Origin: Streptomyces sp. NBC_01478
GTDB taxonomy: Bacteria; Actinomycetota; Actinomycetes; Streptomycetales; Streptomycetaceae
Assembly (NCBI RefSeq): GCF_036227225.1
Contig: NZ_CP109444.1
Location: forward strand, 558,001 to 622,000
Length of the DNA: 64,000 nt
Reading direction: 5' to 3'
The notes below the pieces were generated by a model. The model made no database searches, was not told where the DNA came from, and saw only the letters and a list, made by a program, of their open reading frames with translations. Made by a program: the position numbers and the translations under genes. This document shows, in pieces, positions 1 through 7,784 of the stretch. Within the stretch, counting starts at the first letter, position 1. Each line of letters starts with the position of its first letter.

Positions 1-665
1 ACGCCCGCACGCCACCCTCGGCAAGGAAGTCCGCGACCCGGGCCGCACCATCCCGCGCGATCCCGATCGCGCTCGGGATCACCCTCGCCGTCTACGCTCT
101 CGTCGCCGTCGCCGTCGCCGTCCTGACGTTGCCGGGCCCGCGCGGGCTGGCGGACGCCACCGCCCCGATGTCGGATGCCGCGCGTGCCGCGGGCGCCGGG
201 TGGCTGGTGCCGGCGGTCCGCATCGGCGGCGCTGTCGCCGCGCTCGGCTCACTCCTCGCGCTGATCCTCGGGGTCTCCCGCACCATCTTCGCGATGGCCC
301 GGGACGGGCACCTGCCGCACGCCCTGGCCGCCGTCCACCCCCGTTTCGGTGTTCCCCACCGCGCCGAACTCGCGGTCGGCGCGGTGGTCACCGTCCTCGC
401 CGCGACCACGGACGTGCGCGGTGCGACCGGTTTCCCCTCCTTCGGCGTCCTGGCCTACTACGCCATCGCCAACGCCTCTGCCTGGACCTTCACCGGGGAA
501 GAGGGCCGACCGAACCGCCTGATCCCTGTCATCGGCCTGACCGGCTGCGCGGTCCTCGCCTTCGCCCTGCCCGCGAGCACCGTCGTCTCCGGCGCCGTGG
601 TCCTCGTCCTCGGGGCTGCGCTCTACGGTCTACGACGGGTCACGACATCGAGCAACGGTCCATAG
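1..665 (+). pseudogene. APC-family amino-acid permease, 3' part, with an apparent frameshift
   Basis: This is the C-terminal part of a 12-TM amino-acid/polyamine/organocation transporter; the 5' end lies outside the window. Reading starts in frame 2 with a typical loop before a late helix (KEVRDPGRTIPR). It then continues only in frame 3 (AIPIALGITLAVY) from about base 57 to the TAG at 663-665. The switch sits in a CGCGCG tract at 53-60, where two bases (GC) seem to be missing relative to the usual TIPRAIPIAL. Downstream, about five hydrophobic segments and the loop SRTIFAMARDGHLP are intact. It is either a true frameshift that kills the transporter or a base-call error in a GC repeat. Family assignment is firm; substrate unknown. 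Confidence 0.7.
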
Positions 666-696
666 GCGTGGATCCCGTGACGTGTGATTCAGGCGG

Positions 697-1080
697 TCAT
701 CCTTCGTCGTAGCAGAGGCAGAAGGGGTGGCCGGCGGGGTCGAAGAGCACTCGGACGTTCACCTGCGGCTGGGACTCCGCGACCGTGGCGCCCAGGGCGA
801 CCGCCTCGGCGACCGCCGAGTCCAGGTCGCCCACCTGGAAGTCGAAGTGCATCATCGGGCGCTGCTCCCCGTCGGCCGGAGGCCAGACCGGGGCCCGATA
901 GTCGTCCGCCTGCTGGAATACGAAGAAGGGCCCCTGCGGTGAGGCGGCGACGACGGCCGTTCCCAGCTCCTCGTGTCCGATGTGCCAGCCGAGCAGTTCG
1001 GCGTAGAACCTCGCCAGGCCGCTGGGGTCCGGCGCCTCGATCGCCGTTCCCCACCACATGCCGTCAGTTCGAGATTTCAT
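697..1080 (-). CDS. VOC (glyoxalase/bleomycin-resistance fold) protein
   Basis: A single-domain vicinal-oxygen-chelate protein of about 127 residues, starting at the ATG of MKSRTDGMWWG. It shows the usual order: a substrate/edge strand (WWGTAIEAPDP), the helix LARFYAELLGWHIG, the DFQVGDLDSAVAEAVALGA repeat, and the closing GHPFCLCYDEG where a metal ligand normally sits. A longer form from a GTG at 1137 is open but its extra residues do not look like this fold. It stands alone between the permease end and a dead ATPase. Members of this family range from isomerases to resistance proteins, so no substrate is proposed. Confidence 0.8.
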   Translation of the reverse strand: MKSRTDGMWWGTAIEAPDPSGLARFYAELLGWHIGHEELGTAVVAASPQGPFFVFQQADDYRAPVWPPADGEQRPMMHFDFQVGDLDSAVAEAVALGATVAESQPQVNVRVLFDPAGHPFCLCYDEG

Positions 1081-1261
1081 TCCGGCAGCCTGCCGTATGC
1101 GACTCCTGCTTGTCGCGCGTGCGGCGTGATCGGGCATCGGTGGTTAGCCGGCGCTCGACCAGGGCGCCGCTTCTTGTGGTGCACGAAAACCTGGCCTTCT
1201 GCGCCGCGCGGCCCGGACAGTGCTCGTGATCGCCTTTGCCATCAAGGTTGGTCCGCCCCAC

Positions 1262-2800
1262 GTATTGGCCTGTGGACAGTGCTTCGGTGCCCAGCACGGT
1301 GTGGGCCACGGGGAGGTACACCCCGGCGAGGGCGAAGGCCATGGCGAACCCGAGGGCTGCCAGGAGGGGTTTGTCGGTGAACAGGCCGACGCTGCGCAGT
1401 GAAGCGTGTTCGGTGCGCACCGCCATGGCCGTGCCGAGCCGGCAGGCGACGATCCCGACCCAGGTGATGGCGGTGGCCTGCCGGTGGACGTGGTGGAGGG
1501 GGCTGCCCGAGCCGACGTCGTCGCCCGGGTGCCAGCCAGCGTACAGCAGGATGATGAGGAAGGCTGCCACGACCAGCAGCGCGGAGATCAGTCCGAGGAA
1601 GCCAAAGGCGCGGCCGAGCATCGGCCGGGTGATGACGTCCTGGGCGCGGGATCGCCCCGCCGGAGCGGGCGAAGACCAGGAAGGGAACGACCTCGGGGAC
1701 GGCGTGGGCGAAGATGTAGACGATGAACTTGCGAACGTTGTCGTAGAAACGGCGGCCGGCCTCGATGGCCGAGACGACGATGGTGAAGTCGTCGTCGATG
1801 AGCACCACCGTGGAGGCTTCCCGGCCGACGTCGGTCCCGGAGCGGCCCATGGCGCTCCCGATGTCGGCCCGGCGCAGTGCGGGGGCGTCGTTGACACCGT
1901 CCCCGGTCATGGCGACGACCTGGCCCTCGGCGCGCAGCGCGTCGGCGATACGGAGCTTGGCTTCCGGTGTGCTGCGAGCGAAGACCACTTCGCCTTCCGA
2001 GCCCAGGAGTTGATCCAGTTCCGGTTCGGAGATCCGGTCGAGTTCGGCGCCGGTGATGACGTGCGGCTTGTCGTCGCCGATGCCGGCCTGATGGGCGCGG
2101 GCGATCGCGGCCGCCGCCTGGGGGCGGGGAGGGTCGGTCATGGCGACCAGGCCGAGCAGACACAGGTCGAGTTCGGCTTCCTCGCGCCGGGCGGGGACGG
2201 GTGTCCCGGCGGGCAGTTGGCGGACGGCGAGGGCCAGGACGCGCAGCCCGGCGTCCGCGTAGTCGTTCATGGCCAAGGTCACGGCGGCACGCTCGTCGTC
2301 CGTCAACGGCCGTACGCCGCCCGAGTGTTGGAAGTGGGTGCGCCTGGGGGAGCACCTTTTCGGGGGCGCCCTTGGTGCGCACCGTGAGGACGGTGCCCCT
2401 GTCCCCGTCGTGCTGCTCGTCCACGGTGGTCATGAGCTTGATCCGTGAGTCGAAGGGGAACAGGGTCCGGCGCTGTCGGGCGCGTTGGTCGGGGGGCACT
2501 GGACGGCCGAGGGCGGCGGCCAGCTCCAGCAGGGCGAGTTCGGTGGGATCCCCCCTTCGCCTCGGCCGTGGCGCTCCCGGGCAGTTCGGCGTTGGTGCAG
2601 GCCGCGGCGGATCGCACGACGAGGTCGGTCTGCGGCGTCGCCACCTGCGGGTCCGCGGAGCCCTCGGACGTCCACAGGGAGGTGACGCGCATGTGGTTCT
2701 CGGTGACGGTTCCGGTGTTGTCGGTGCAGATCACCGTCGTCGAGCCGAGTGTCTCCACGGCGCTGAGGCGTTTGACGACCGCGCCGCGCCCGGCCAACAC
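1262..2800 (-). pseudogene. Decayed P-type cation ATPase (C-terminal two thirds, several frameshifts)
   Basis: Homology to the intact ATPase at 12854-15676 can be followed across three reading frames. It begins at [16 protein letters not shown], where the intact protein is already about a third through. Frame changes are needed near 2545, 2320 and 1650, and the text fades after the last helices ([11 protein letters not shown]). The phosphorylation loop reads DNTGTVTEN instead of DKTGTLTEN. The hinge TGDGVNDAP is preserved. The actuator domain and first four helices are missing. It cannot make a working pump and is a relic of a duplicated or transferred ATPase gene. Confidence 0.85.
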
Positions 2801-2903
2801 ATGGACGTTCCAGCCTTCCTTCTGACCGGCGTCGCAGTTCCTACCGCCCTGGCACTCGAGTGCCGGTCCGGAGGAGCCGGGCCCCAACGGCGGCCCCGTC
2901 CTG

Positions 2904-3419
2904 TCAGCCGCCGTTCTGTGTGGCCGTCTTGGAGTAGTTGTCTTTCCAGGCGGCCTTGGCGCCCGAGTCGCCGATCCGGTAGACGTCCACCACGGCGCCG
3001 ACCGCGACAGCGAGGGAAACAACCACGACCGCGCCCCGCACCAGTACCGAGGGTGACCATGAGGCACCCGCCGTGCCGTCCTTGGCGGGTGCCGAGCGGC
3101 GGGCCGTCCACCAGACGACGGCCGAGATCACGAAGAGGCCGAGAGCCCACGGCAGCAGGCCGTCGCCGAGTTCGGCGTGCTTGCGCACCAACGGGTCGCT
3201 GCCGACGTGCTGTTCCAGCCACTCCCCCGCATGTGTGGCCACCGGCACGCTGGCCAGTGTCACGAGCGCGAGGACCGGCAGCAGCAGGCCGAGCCGTCGG
3301 GCGCCGGCGGGCCAGGCCGCGCACACCACGAGTGCCAGGGCGCTCAGGGGCACGAGCACGATGACGAAGTGTACGAACAGGACGTGCGCGGGCAGTCCGT
3401 TGACGACGGTGAGGCTCAT
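2904..3419 (-). CDS. DUF2231-type small integral membrane protein
   Basis: A 171-residue membrane protein with about four helices. It has the conserved opening [19 protein letters not shown], a second helix ending before a glutamate/histidine-rich loop ([11 protein letters not shown]), a third ([17 protein letters not shown]) and a fourth near residue 140. The start is the ATG of [14 protein letters not shown] lies 9 bases upstream, whereas the longer GTG form at 3485 has no ribosome site and adds an unrelated N-terminus. DUF2231 proteins are often near redox or metal-handling genes; function unknown. It sits just upstream of the dead ATPase and may be a survivor of the same cassette. Confidence 0.8.
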   Translation of the reverse strand: MSLTVVNGLPAHVLFVHFVIVLVPLSALALVVCAAWPAGARRLGLLLPVLALVTLASVPVATHAGEWLEQHVGSDPLVRKHAELGDGLLPWALGLFVISAVVWWTARRSAPAKDGTAGASWSPSVLVRGAVVVVSLAVAVGAVVDVYRIGDSGAKAAWKDNYSKTATQNGG

Positions 3420-3539
3420 GAGGGCTTTCTCCATGGGGGGGTTGGCCGGACGGTGGACCCTGCGGAAACCTCGGCACTTTTTCACAGGGACCTCTCAGTT
3501 ACCTCTGAGTCTCGTCCGAATCACTGCCCCTGTGGCTCT

Positions 3540-3660
3540 CACGGGCGGGCAGGCTCGGAGAGCGAGTGAGAAGTAGCTCTCCTCCTGGCCGAAGTGCAGG
3601 CGGAGAACGGAATGGAGCCCGTATAGACAGGTGCGCAGGCCGTCGAGTTGCATCCGCGAG
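3540..3660 (-). pseudogene. Hemerythrin-like C-terminal relic
   Basis: A 40-residue stretch on the minus strand, LDGLRTCLYGLHSVLRLHF followed by GQEESYFSLAL, resembles the last helices of an HHE (hemerythrin-like) domain, where a histidine and a paired glutamate bind the metal. There is no start codon or rest of the domain in this frame. It directly abuts the DUF2637-like relic, so the junction looks like a deletion scar. Identification rests on pattern only. Confidence 0.35.
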
Positions 3661-3838
3661 CAGCGGTTCGGTGACGTTGAGGGCGAGATACCGGACCGCC
3701 GGCAGGAGCGCCAGGACCGAAAGATCCACAGCAGATGCGACGAGCGGGGCCCCATCCGGACACACCCAACCGCAGGGCCGGCGTCCAGACGTCGCCGAAG
3801 CCGAAGAGGAAGGCGAGGCCTACGAAAAGGGCCCCCAC
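3648..3838 (-). pseudogene. DUF2637/SpdB-like membrane protein relic of an integrative element
   Basis: The segment reads GALFVGLAFLFGFGDVW and LRLGVSGW in one frame. From about 3745 it continues in a second frame as VASAVDLSVLALLPAVRYLAL and then LNVTEPLLAD. From memory, this order matches DUF2637 proteins of actinomycete integrative and conjugative elements and plasmids, but one helix and its loop appear deleted between RYLAL and LNVTEP. The frame change plus deletion make it non-functional. Its position 30 bp from a tRNA 3' fragment supports an integrative-element origin. Confidence 0.5.
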
Positions 3839-3868
3839 AGGCTCTCGCCTGCGAAGACCCTTCGCACT

Positions 3869-3915
3869 GTCGGGACGACAGGATTTGAACCTGCGACGCG
3901 TTGCCCCCAGTCAAT
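3869..3915 (-). tRNA. Truncated tRNA gene, 3' half only (tRNA-Pro-like), probable att scar
   Basis: On the minus strand there is an anticodon-loop-like CTGGGGG, then GCAGGTTCAAATCCTGT forming a perfect T arm (5-bp stem, TTCAAAT loop), then the acceptor strand CGTCCCG and discriminator A. No matching CGGGACG acceptor 5' strand or D arm lies upstream, and the anticodon 3' stem is damaged, so this is not a functional tRNA. Tyrosine-recombinase elements duplicate exactly this 3' part of tRNA genes at their ends. A 9-bp inverted repeat (3917-3925 / 3943-3951) lies next to it. Confidence 0.6.
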
Positions 3916-4032
3916 TGCGGCAGCCAAAACCCGCCGTCGGAGGGCTGCCGCGTGTCCAACTACGGGGTGGGGTGATCCACGTTTCGGGAGACGCCTGCCG
4001 TCCGGACGCCCGAGCGCCCGGACCACGGGCCG

Positions 4033-4659
4033 TCACCGGGCCGAAGAGCCACAGGTCAGCCACCCGGCGTTGCCGCCGCCCGAGCCGTCCCAGTGTGCGG
4101 CCACCGCGAGGACGGCGGCAGCCGCGCCCGTTCCGAGTACGGCGCCGGCGACGACGTCGCCCGGGTAGTGCACCCCGGTGTGGACGCGCGAGTAGCCCAC
4201 GGCACAGGCCAGCAGGCCGAGAGGGACCGTGACGGCCGGGAACGCGGGCCCGACCGCCGCGGCGAAGGCGACGGCGGAGGCCGTGTGGCCGGAGGGGAAC
4301 GAGGCGGACGCCGGCATGGGGACGTGCCGACCGGGGAAGGGCGAGTCCTCCGCACGGTGCGGGCGTGGCCGCCGTACAAGACGCTTACCGAGCAGGTTGG
4401 CCGTGGTGGACGCGACGCCGAGCGCCGCGACGCCGAGCACCGCGGCGCGGCGGGAGCGGCCGGGGCGCACAGCCAGGGTGGCGGCGATCAGGAAAGAGAT
4501 CTTGGAATGATCGGCCGCCGCGGACAGTCGGCGCAACGCCGAGTCCAGTGCCGGTGTGCTGGTGACCGTCACGGCCTCGTAGAGCGCCTGGTCGAGGCTG
4601 GCGAGATCCCGCAACAGGCCCTGTGGTACTCGCTGTTGCCGAGGGCGGCCGTCAATCAT
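4033..4659 (-). CDS. PAP2-superfamily membrane phosphatase
   Basis: A 208-residue type 2 phosphatidic acid phosphatase-like protein. The three catalytic blocks are all present: KRLVRRPRP, then SFPSGHTAS, then SRVHTGVHYPGD, with histidines for the phosphohistidine intermediate. Helices lie around residues 55-72, 82-95, 127-150 and 165-195. The start overlaps the end of the upstream lipid-kinase gene by 8 bp, implying translational coupling. Likely substrates are phosphatidate, phosphatidylglycerophosphate or polyprenyl diphosphate. Kinase and phosphatase together could set a diacylglycerol/phosphatidate balance, which is an inference. Confidence 0.88.
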   Translation of the reverse strand: MIDGRPRQQRVPQGLLRDLASLDQALYEAVTVTSTPALDSALRRLSAAADHSKISFLIAATLAVRPGRSRRAAVLGVAALGVASTTANLLGKRLVRRPRPHRAEDSPFPGRHVPMPASASFPSGHTASAVAFAAAVGPAFPAVTVPLGLLACAVGYSRVHTGVHYPGDVVAGAVLGTGAAAAVLAVAAHWDGSGGGNAGWLTCGSSAR

Positions 4660-6127
4660 CGCTCTGCTCCTGGTTCTTGTCGCGTGAGGGGGCGGCGGGG
4701 GCGTGGCTCTCGTGTTGGTGGGGCGACCGGTCGAAGGCGAGGCGCAGAACGCGGTACCAGTCGACGGTCGGTGCGACGTACGGTGCCCCGGGCCGTTCCC
4801 GTGGCACGCGCACCCGCAGCGCGCCGGGTCGTATCGTGCACACCACGGGCGCGGGCAGGACGAGTGCCTCGCCGTCCACGGCCACCGGGATGGTCTCCTC
4901 GTCGGACTCCACGACGACGCTGCGGGACGTCAGGGTCGTGATGCCGCTGGCCCGCTCCCCCAGCAGTGCCAGTTCGGCGGCTTGTACCGCGCCCCCGACC
5001 CGGATCGCGATCACGCCGAGCGCGCCCGTGTCGAGACGTTCCCTGCGGCCGCCGGTCAGGGGGTCGGCCCGTGCGTAGGGGTTGTTGCTGACCAGCACCG
5101 CCTGTGGGGCCTCCAACCGCTCTTCGTCCGTCTGGACAATGAGTTCGGCGCTCGACTCGCCCGCCAGCAGGTCCGGCAACTGGTCGAGCGCGGTGACCGC
5201 TTTGGCGTCCCGGTAGTCGGGGTTCTGCACGATGTGCGCGTACGTACCGAACGAGGCGGTGTTGACGAACGGCCGGCCGGAGATGTCTCCGAGGTCGACG
5301 CGGAGTTCCACACCGTCCGAGAGCGCCTCCAGGCTGCTCGCCGGATCGTCCCGGTCCAGACCGAGGTCCATGGCGAAGTGGTTGCGGGTGCCGGCCGTGA
5401 CGACCATGAACGGCAGACCGTGTTCGGCGGCCACTCCCGCCACCAGTGCCTGGGTGCCGTCGCCGCCGGCCACACCGAGCAGATCCGCTCCCTCGGCGAC
5501 CGCCTGCCGGGCCAGTGCCACCGGATCCGGATCCGTGTCGAGGTCGAGCAGGATCACTCGCGCGCCCAGTGCCTCGGCCCGCTCCACGAGTCCGTACCGC
5601 CCGACCTTCCCGCCACCCGACTTCGGATTCATGATCAGCACAGCCCGGCGGGGTGGGCGGACCGTGCGCGTGTGCATGCCGTGCGGCTTGCGCAGACGGC
5701 GCAGGGCACTCCTCGCGCAGCCGAGCGCGGCCGTCCACGCCGCGAGGGCGATCACCGCGACCACCCACAGGCCCGACACGGCGTACAGCACCAGGACGCC
5801 GACGGGCGCGATGATCGCCAGCAGGGCACCGAGGAGCCGGGCGAAGCCGCGGTGCGCCAGCGCCCACCACAGGCCCGCGCCGGCCAGCCCGAGGCCCGCC
5901 AGGCCCAGCAGCAGGATGAACCCATGGCCGGCGCCGGCCACCACTGCCGCCACTGCTCCCGCGATGCACAGCAGGGCCAGGCGGGCCAGGGCTCGCGCCG
6001 CGCCAAGGCCCGTGCCGGGTCCGTGGCGTTCCGTCTCGCGCGTCGTTCTGGTCTCGTTCAATGCCGCTTCCCGGTCATGGCTGGGTCGGACGGTCGCCAA
6101 CGCGGCGGGGCTCCGTCTGCCCGTCAC
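4652..6127 (-). CDS. Diacylglycerol/sphingosine-kinase family lipid kinase with N-terminal membrane domain
   Basis: Up to 491 residues. The first ~150 residues carry three or four hydrophobic helices. The kinase domain begins near residue 165 with RRAVLIMNPKSGGGKVG, followed by GVAGGDGTQALVAGVAAEHG (the GGDGT nucleotide motif) and VVTAGTRNHFAMDLGLD. The C-terminal beta domain ends with VAVDGEALVLPAPV. The family phosphorylates diacylglycerol or related lipids with ATP. The start is uncertain: GTG at 6127 gives the longest form, while a TTG at 6061 has a GGGAAG six bases upstream. It is co-transcribed with the downstream PAP2 gene. A second PAP2/lipid-kinase locus occurs at 50-53.5 kb. Confidence 0.85.
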   Translation of the reverse strand: MTGRRSPAALATVRPSHDREAALNETRTTRETERHGPGTGLGAARALARLALLCIAGAVAAVVAGAGHGFILLLGLAGLGLAGAGLWWALAHRGFARLLGALLAIIAPVGVLVLYAVSGLWVVAVIALAAWTAALGCARSALRRLRKPHGMHTRTVRPPRRAVLIMNPKSGGGKVGRYGLVERAEALGARVILLDLDTDPDPVALARQAVAEGADLLGVAGGDGTQALVAGVAAEHGLPFMVVTAGTRNHFAMDLGLDRDDPASSLEALSDGVELRVDLGDISGRPFVNTASFGTYAHIVQNPDYRDAKAVTALDQLPDLLAGESSAELIVQTDEERLEAPQAVLVSNNPYARADPLTGGRRERLDTGALGVIAIRVGGAVQAAELALLGERASGITTLTSRSVVVESDEETIPVAVDGEALVLPAPVVCTIRPGALRVRVPRERPGAPYVAPTVDWYRVLRLAFDRSPHQHESHAPAAPSRDKNQEQSDD

Positions 6128-6574
6128 TCCGGCGATTCCTGTCGGTGTCCATGGAACGTACCCGGTGTGTCCCGCCTCGCCCTCGACCAGGCTATCGGCG
6201 GCGCCGGCTCAAGCCGCGAAACCGACAGCGGTGACGTGTTGGCCCGCGCCCGTCCGGTTGCGGGGATGTGCCGGACGCGGGACGGAGGGGGCCACGCCCT
6301 GCGGTCTCGGGGCCCACCACCCGCGCGGCAAGGCCGAGTTGGCGCCGGGTCGGCGCCGGAGGCCTTCGCCGCCGTCACCGGCACCGGGCCGGCGCCTCTC
6401 GGCGGTCGGTCGATGTGCGTCGTAATGTCAAGATCGTGTCCTCAGTGATGCCGTCCCTTCTCAGGCGTGTCTCAGGAGTGTCATCGGGTGAGGGATCGCC
6501 CCAGGGGCCCCGTGATGGAGGGAGAACGACCGCGGGGCGACCGCGGATCGGCAATCACGGGGAGAACGAGACAC
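6128..6574. other. Intergenic stretch with no supported gene
   Basis: This gap separates the minus-strand lipid kinase from the plus-strand CHRD protein. Open frames here lack ribosome sites and recognisable domains. The promoters of both divergent genes should lie here, but I could not pick convincing -35/-10 boxes. Confidence 0.5.
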
Positions 6575-7591
6575 ATGATGTTCAAGCGATTCGGAACCAT
6601 CGCCGCGACCGCGATCACCGGCAGCCTGCTCCTGACCGCCTTCAACGGCGTGGACGGAGCGGCCGACGCCAACGTGTCGCATCCGGCGGCTGGAGCGACG
6701 CAGCACGCAGGTGCCGCGCAGGCGGCGGGTGCCATCGGCCGCTACTCCGAGAACGCATCGGGGGCGACGTACTTCACTTCGATCCTCACCGGTGACAACG
6801 AGGTGCCCGTCAAGGGCAAACCGGCGGTTGGTGACAAGGACGGCAGCGCGGTGGCCCTCATGCGTATCCAGGGCGACGAGGTGTCCTTCGCGTTCGCGTG
6901 GACCGGTACGGGGACCCCGACCATGGCCCATCTCCACCAGGGTGGCCGGGGCACCAACGGTGACGTGAAGATCCCGTTCTTCATGGAGAAGCTCAAGGGC
7001 GGCACGCCGTTCGTGTTCGGCACCGTGAAGGTCAAGGACGCCGACCTGCTGCGGAACATCAAGGCGTATCCCGACCGGTTCTACTTCAACCTGCACACCG
7101 CCGAGTTCCCCGGCGGCGCCGTCCGCGGACAGGCCGTCGCGCTGTCGGGCGCGGTCTCGCTGCCCGACGCCATCCGGCACTCGGCGCTGGCCGGCGTCGT
7201 CAAGGGAGCCCAGATCTACGCCTGCACCAAGCAGGACGACGGCTCCTACGCCTTCACACAGGACAACGTCGACGCCACCCTCCAGGGCGACATCCAGCAC
7301 AGCTTCGCCAAGCACGGCCCCGCCGGCCCGCCGCAGTGGATCGCCCCCGACGGCTCCTCGGTGACCGGGACCGTCGTCAACAAGTTCGACAACGGCACGG
7401 GCAACATCCCCCAACTCCTGCTCCGCGCACAGCAGACCGGCAAGAGTGAAGGACTCCTGTCCAAGACCACCTCGGTCCTGCGACTCAACACCGCCGGCGG
7501 CATCGCCCCGGCCGGCACCTGCAACCCGGCCGCACAGCCGACCGTCCGCGTCCCCTACACCGCGGACTACCTCTTCCTCGCCACCAAGTAA
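6575..7591 (+). CDS. Secreted CHRD-domain protein with DUF3455 C-terminal domain
   Basis: 338 residues. The start is the first of two adjacent ATGs, 10 bases after GGAG. It has a Sec-type signal (KRFGTIAATAITGSLLLTAF) with probable cleavage after about residue 32. Residues ~65-175 form a CHRD (chordin-like) domain: YFTSILTGDNEVP, then MAHLHQGGRGTNGD, then YFNLHTAEFPGGAVRGQ, the classic histidine-bearing strand. Residues ~185-335 resemble DUF3455, with YACTKQDDGSYAF and WIAPDGSSVTG. CHRD domains in bacteria are extracytoplasmic and of unclear role. It is monocistronic, followed by a strong hairpin. Confidence 0.85.
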   Translation: MMFKRFGTIAATAITGSLLLTAFNGVDGAADANVSHPAAGATQHAGAAQAAGAIGRYSENASGATYFTSILTGDNEVPVKGKPAVGDKDGSAVALMRIQGDEVSFAFAWTGTGTPTMAHLHQGGRGTNGDVKIPFFMEKLKGGTPFVFGTVKVKDADLLRNIKAYPDRFYFNLHTAEFPGGAVRGQAVALSGAVSLPDAIRHSALAGVVKGAQIYACTKQDDGSYAFTQDNVDATLQGDIQHSFAKHGPAGPPQWIAPDGSSVTGTVVNKFDNGTGNIPQLLLRAQQTGKSEGLLSKTTSVLRLNTAGGIAPAGTCNPAAQPTVRVPYTADYLFLATK

Positions 7592-7623
7592 CACCTCCCG
7601 AACCGTCCTGCCCGAACACCACC

Positions 7624-7658
7624 CGGCGATGCGAGTCCCCCGCGGACTCGCATCGCCG
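7624..7658 (+). terminator. Strong hairpin terminator after the CHRD gene
   Basis: A perfect 15-bp stem (7624-7638 paired with 7644-7658) with a 5-base loop, 32 bp past the stop codon. It has no clear T-run, as is usual for Streptomyces, and could also serve the convergent kinase gene. Confidence 0.8.
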
Positions 7659-7784
7659 CGGGTTTCCGACAGCCGACGCCCCACACCCCGGTACGCCACT
7701 TCCGTACCAGAGCGTCGCCGTCGGCGTGGGCGGCTGCTGCAACGGAGACCGGCGCACAAGGACGCGTGATCCCGCGGGGCCGCG

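Noticed and set aside
3869..3951. A complete tRNA using the upstream hairpin as its 5' half
   Set aside because: No strand pairs with the acceptor 3' sequence CGTCCCG and there is no D arm; only the 3' half is tRNA-like.
4703..6448. Very long plus-strand open frame opposite the lipid kinase
   Set aside because: It mirrors a real minus-strand gene, has Arg/Gly/His-rich composition and no ribosome site; high-GC antisense artefact.
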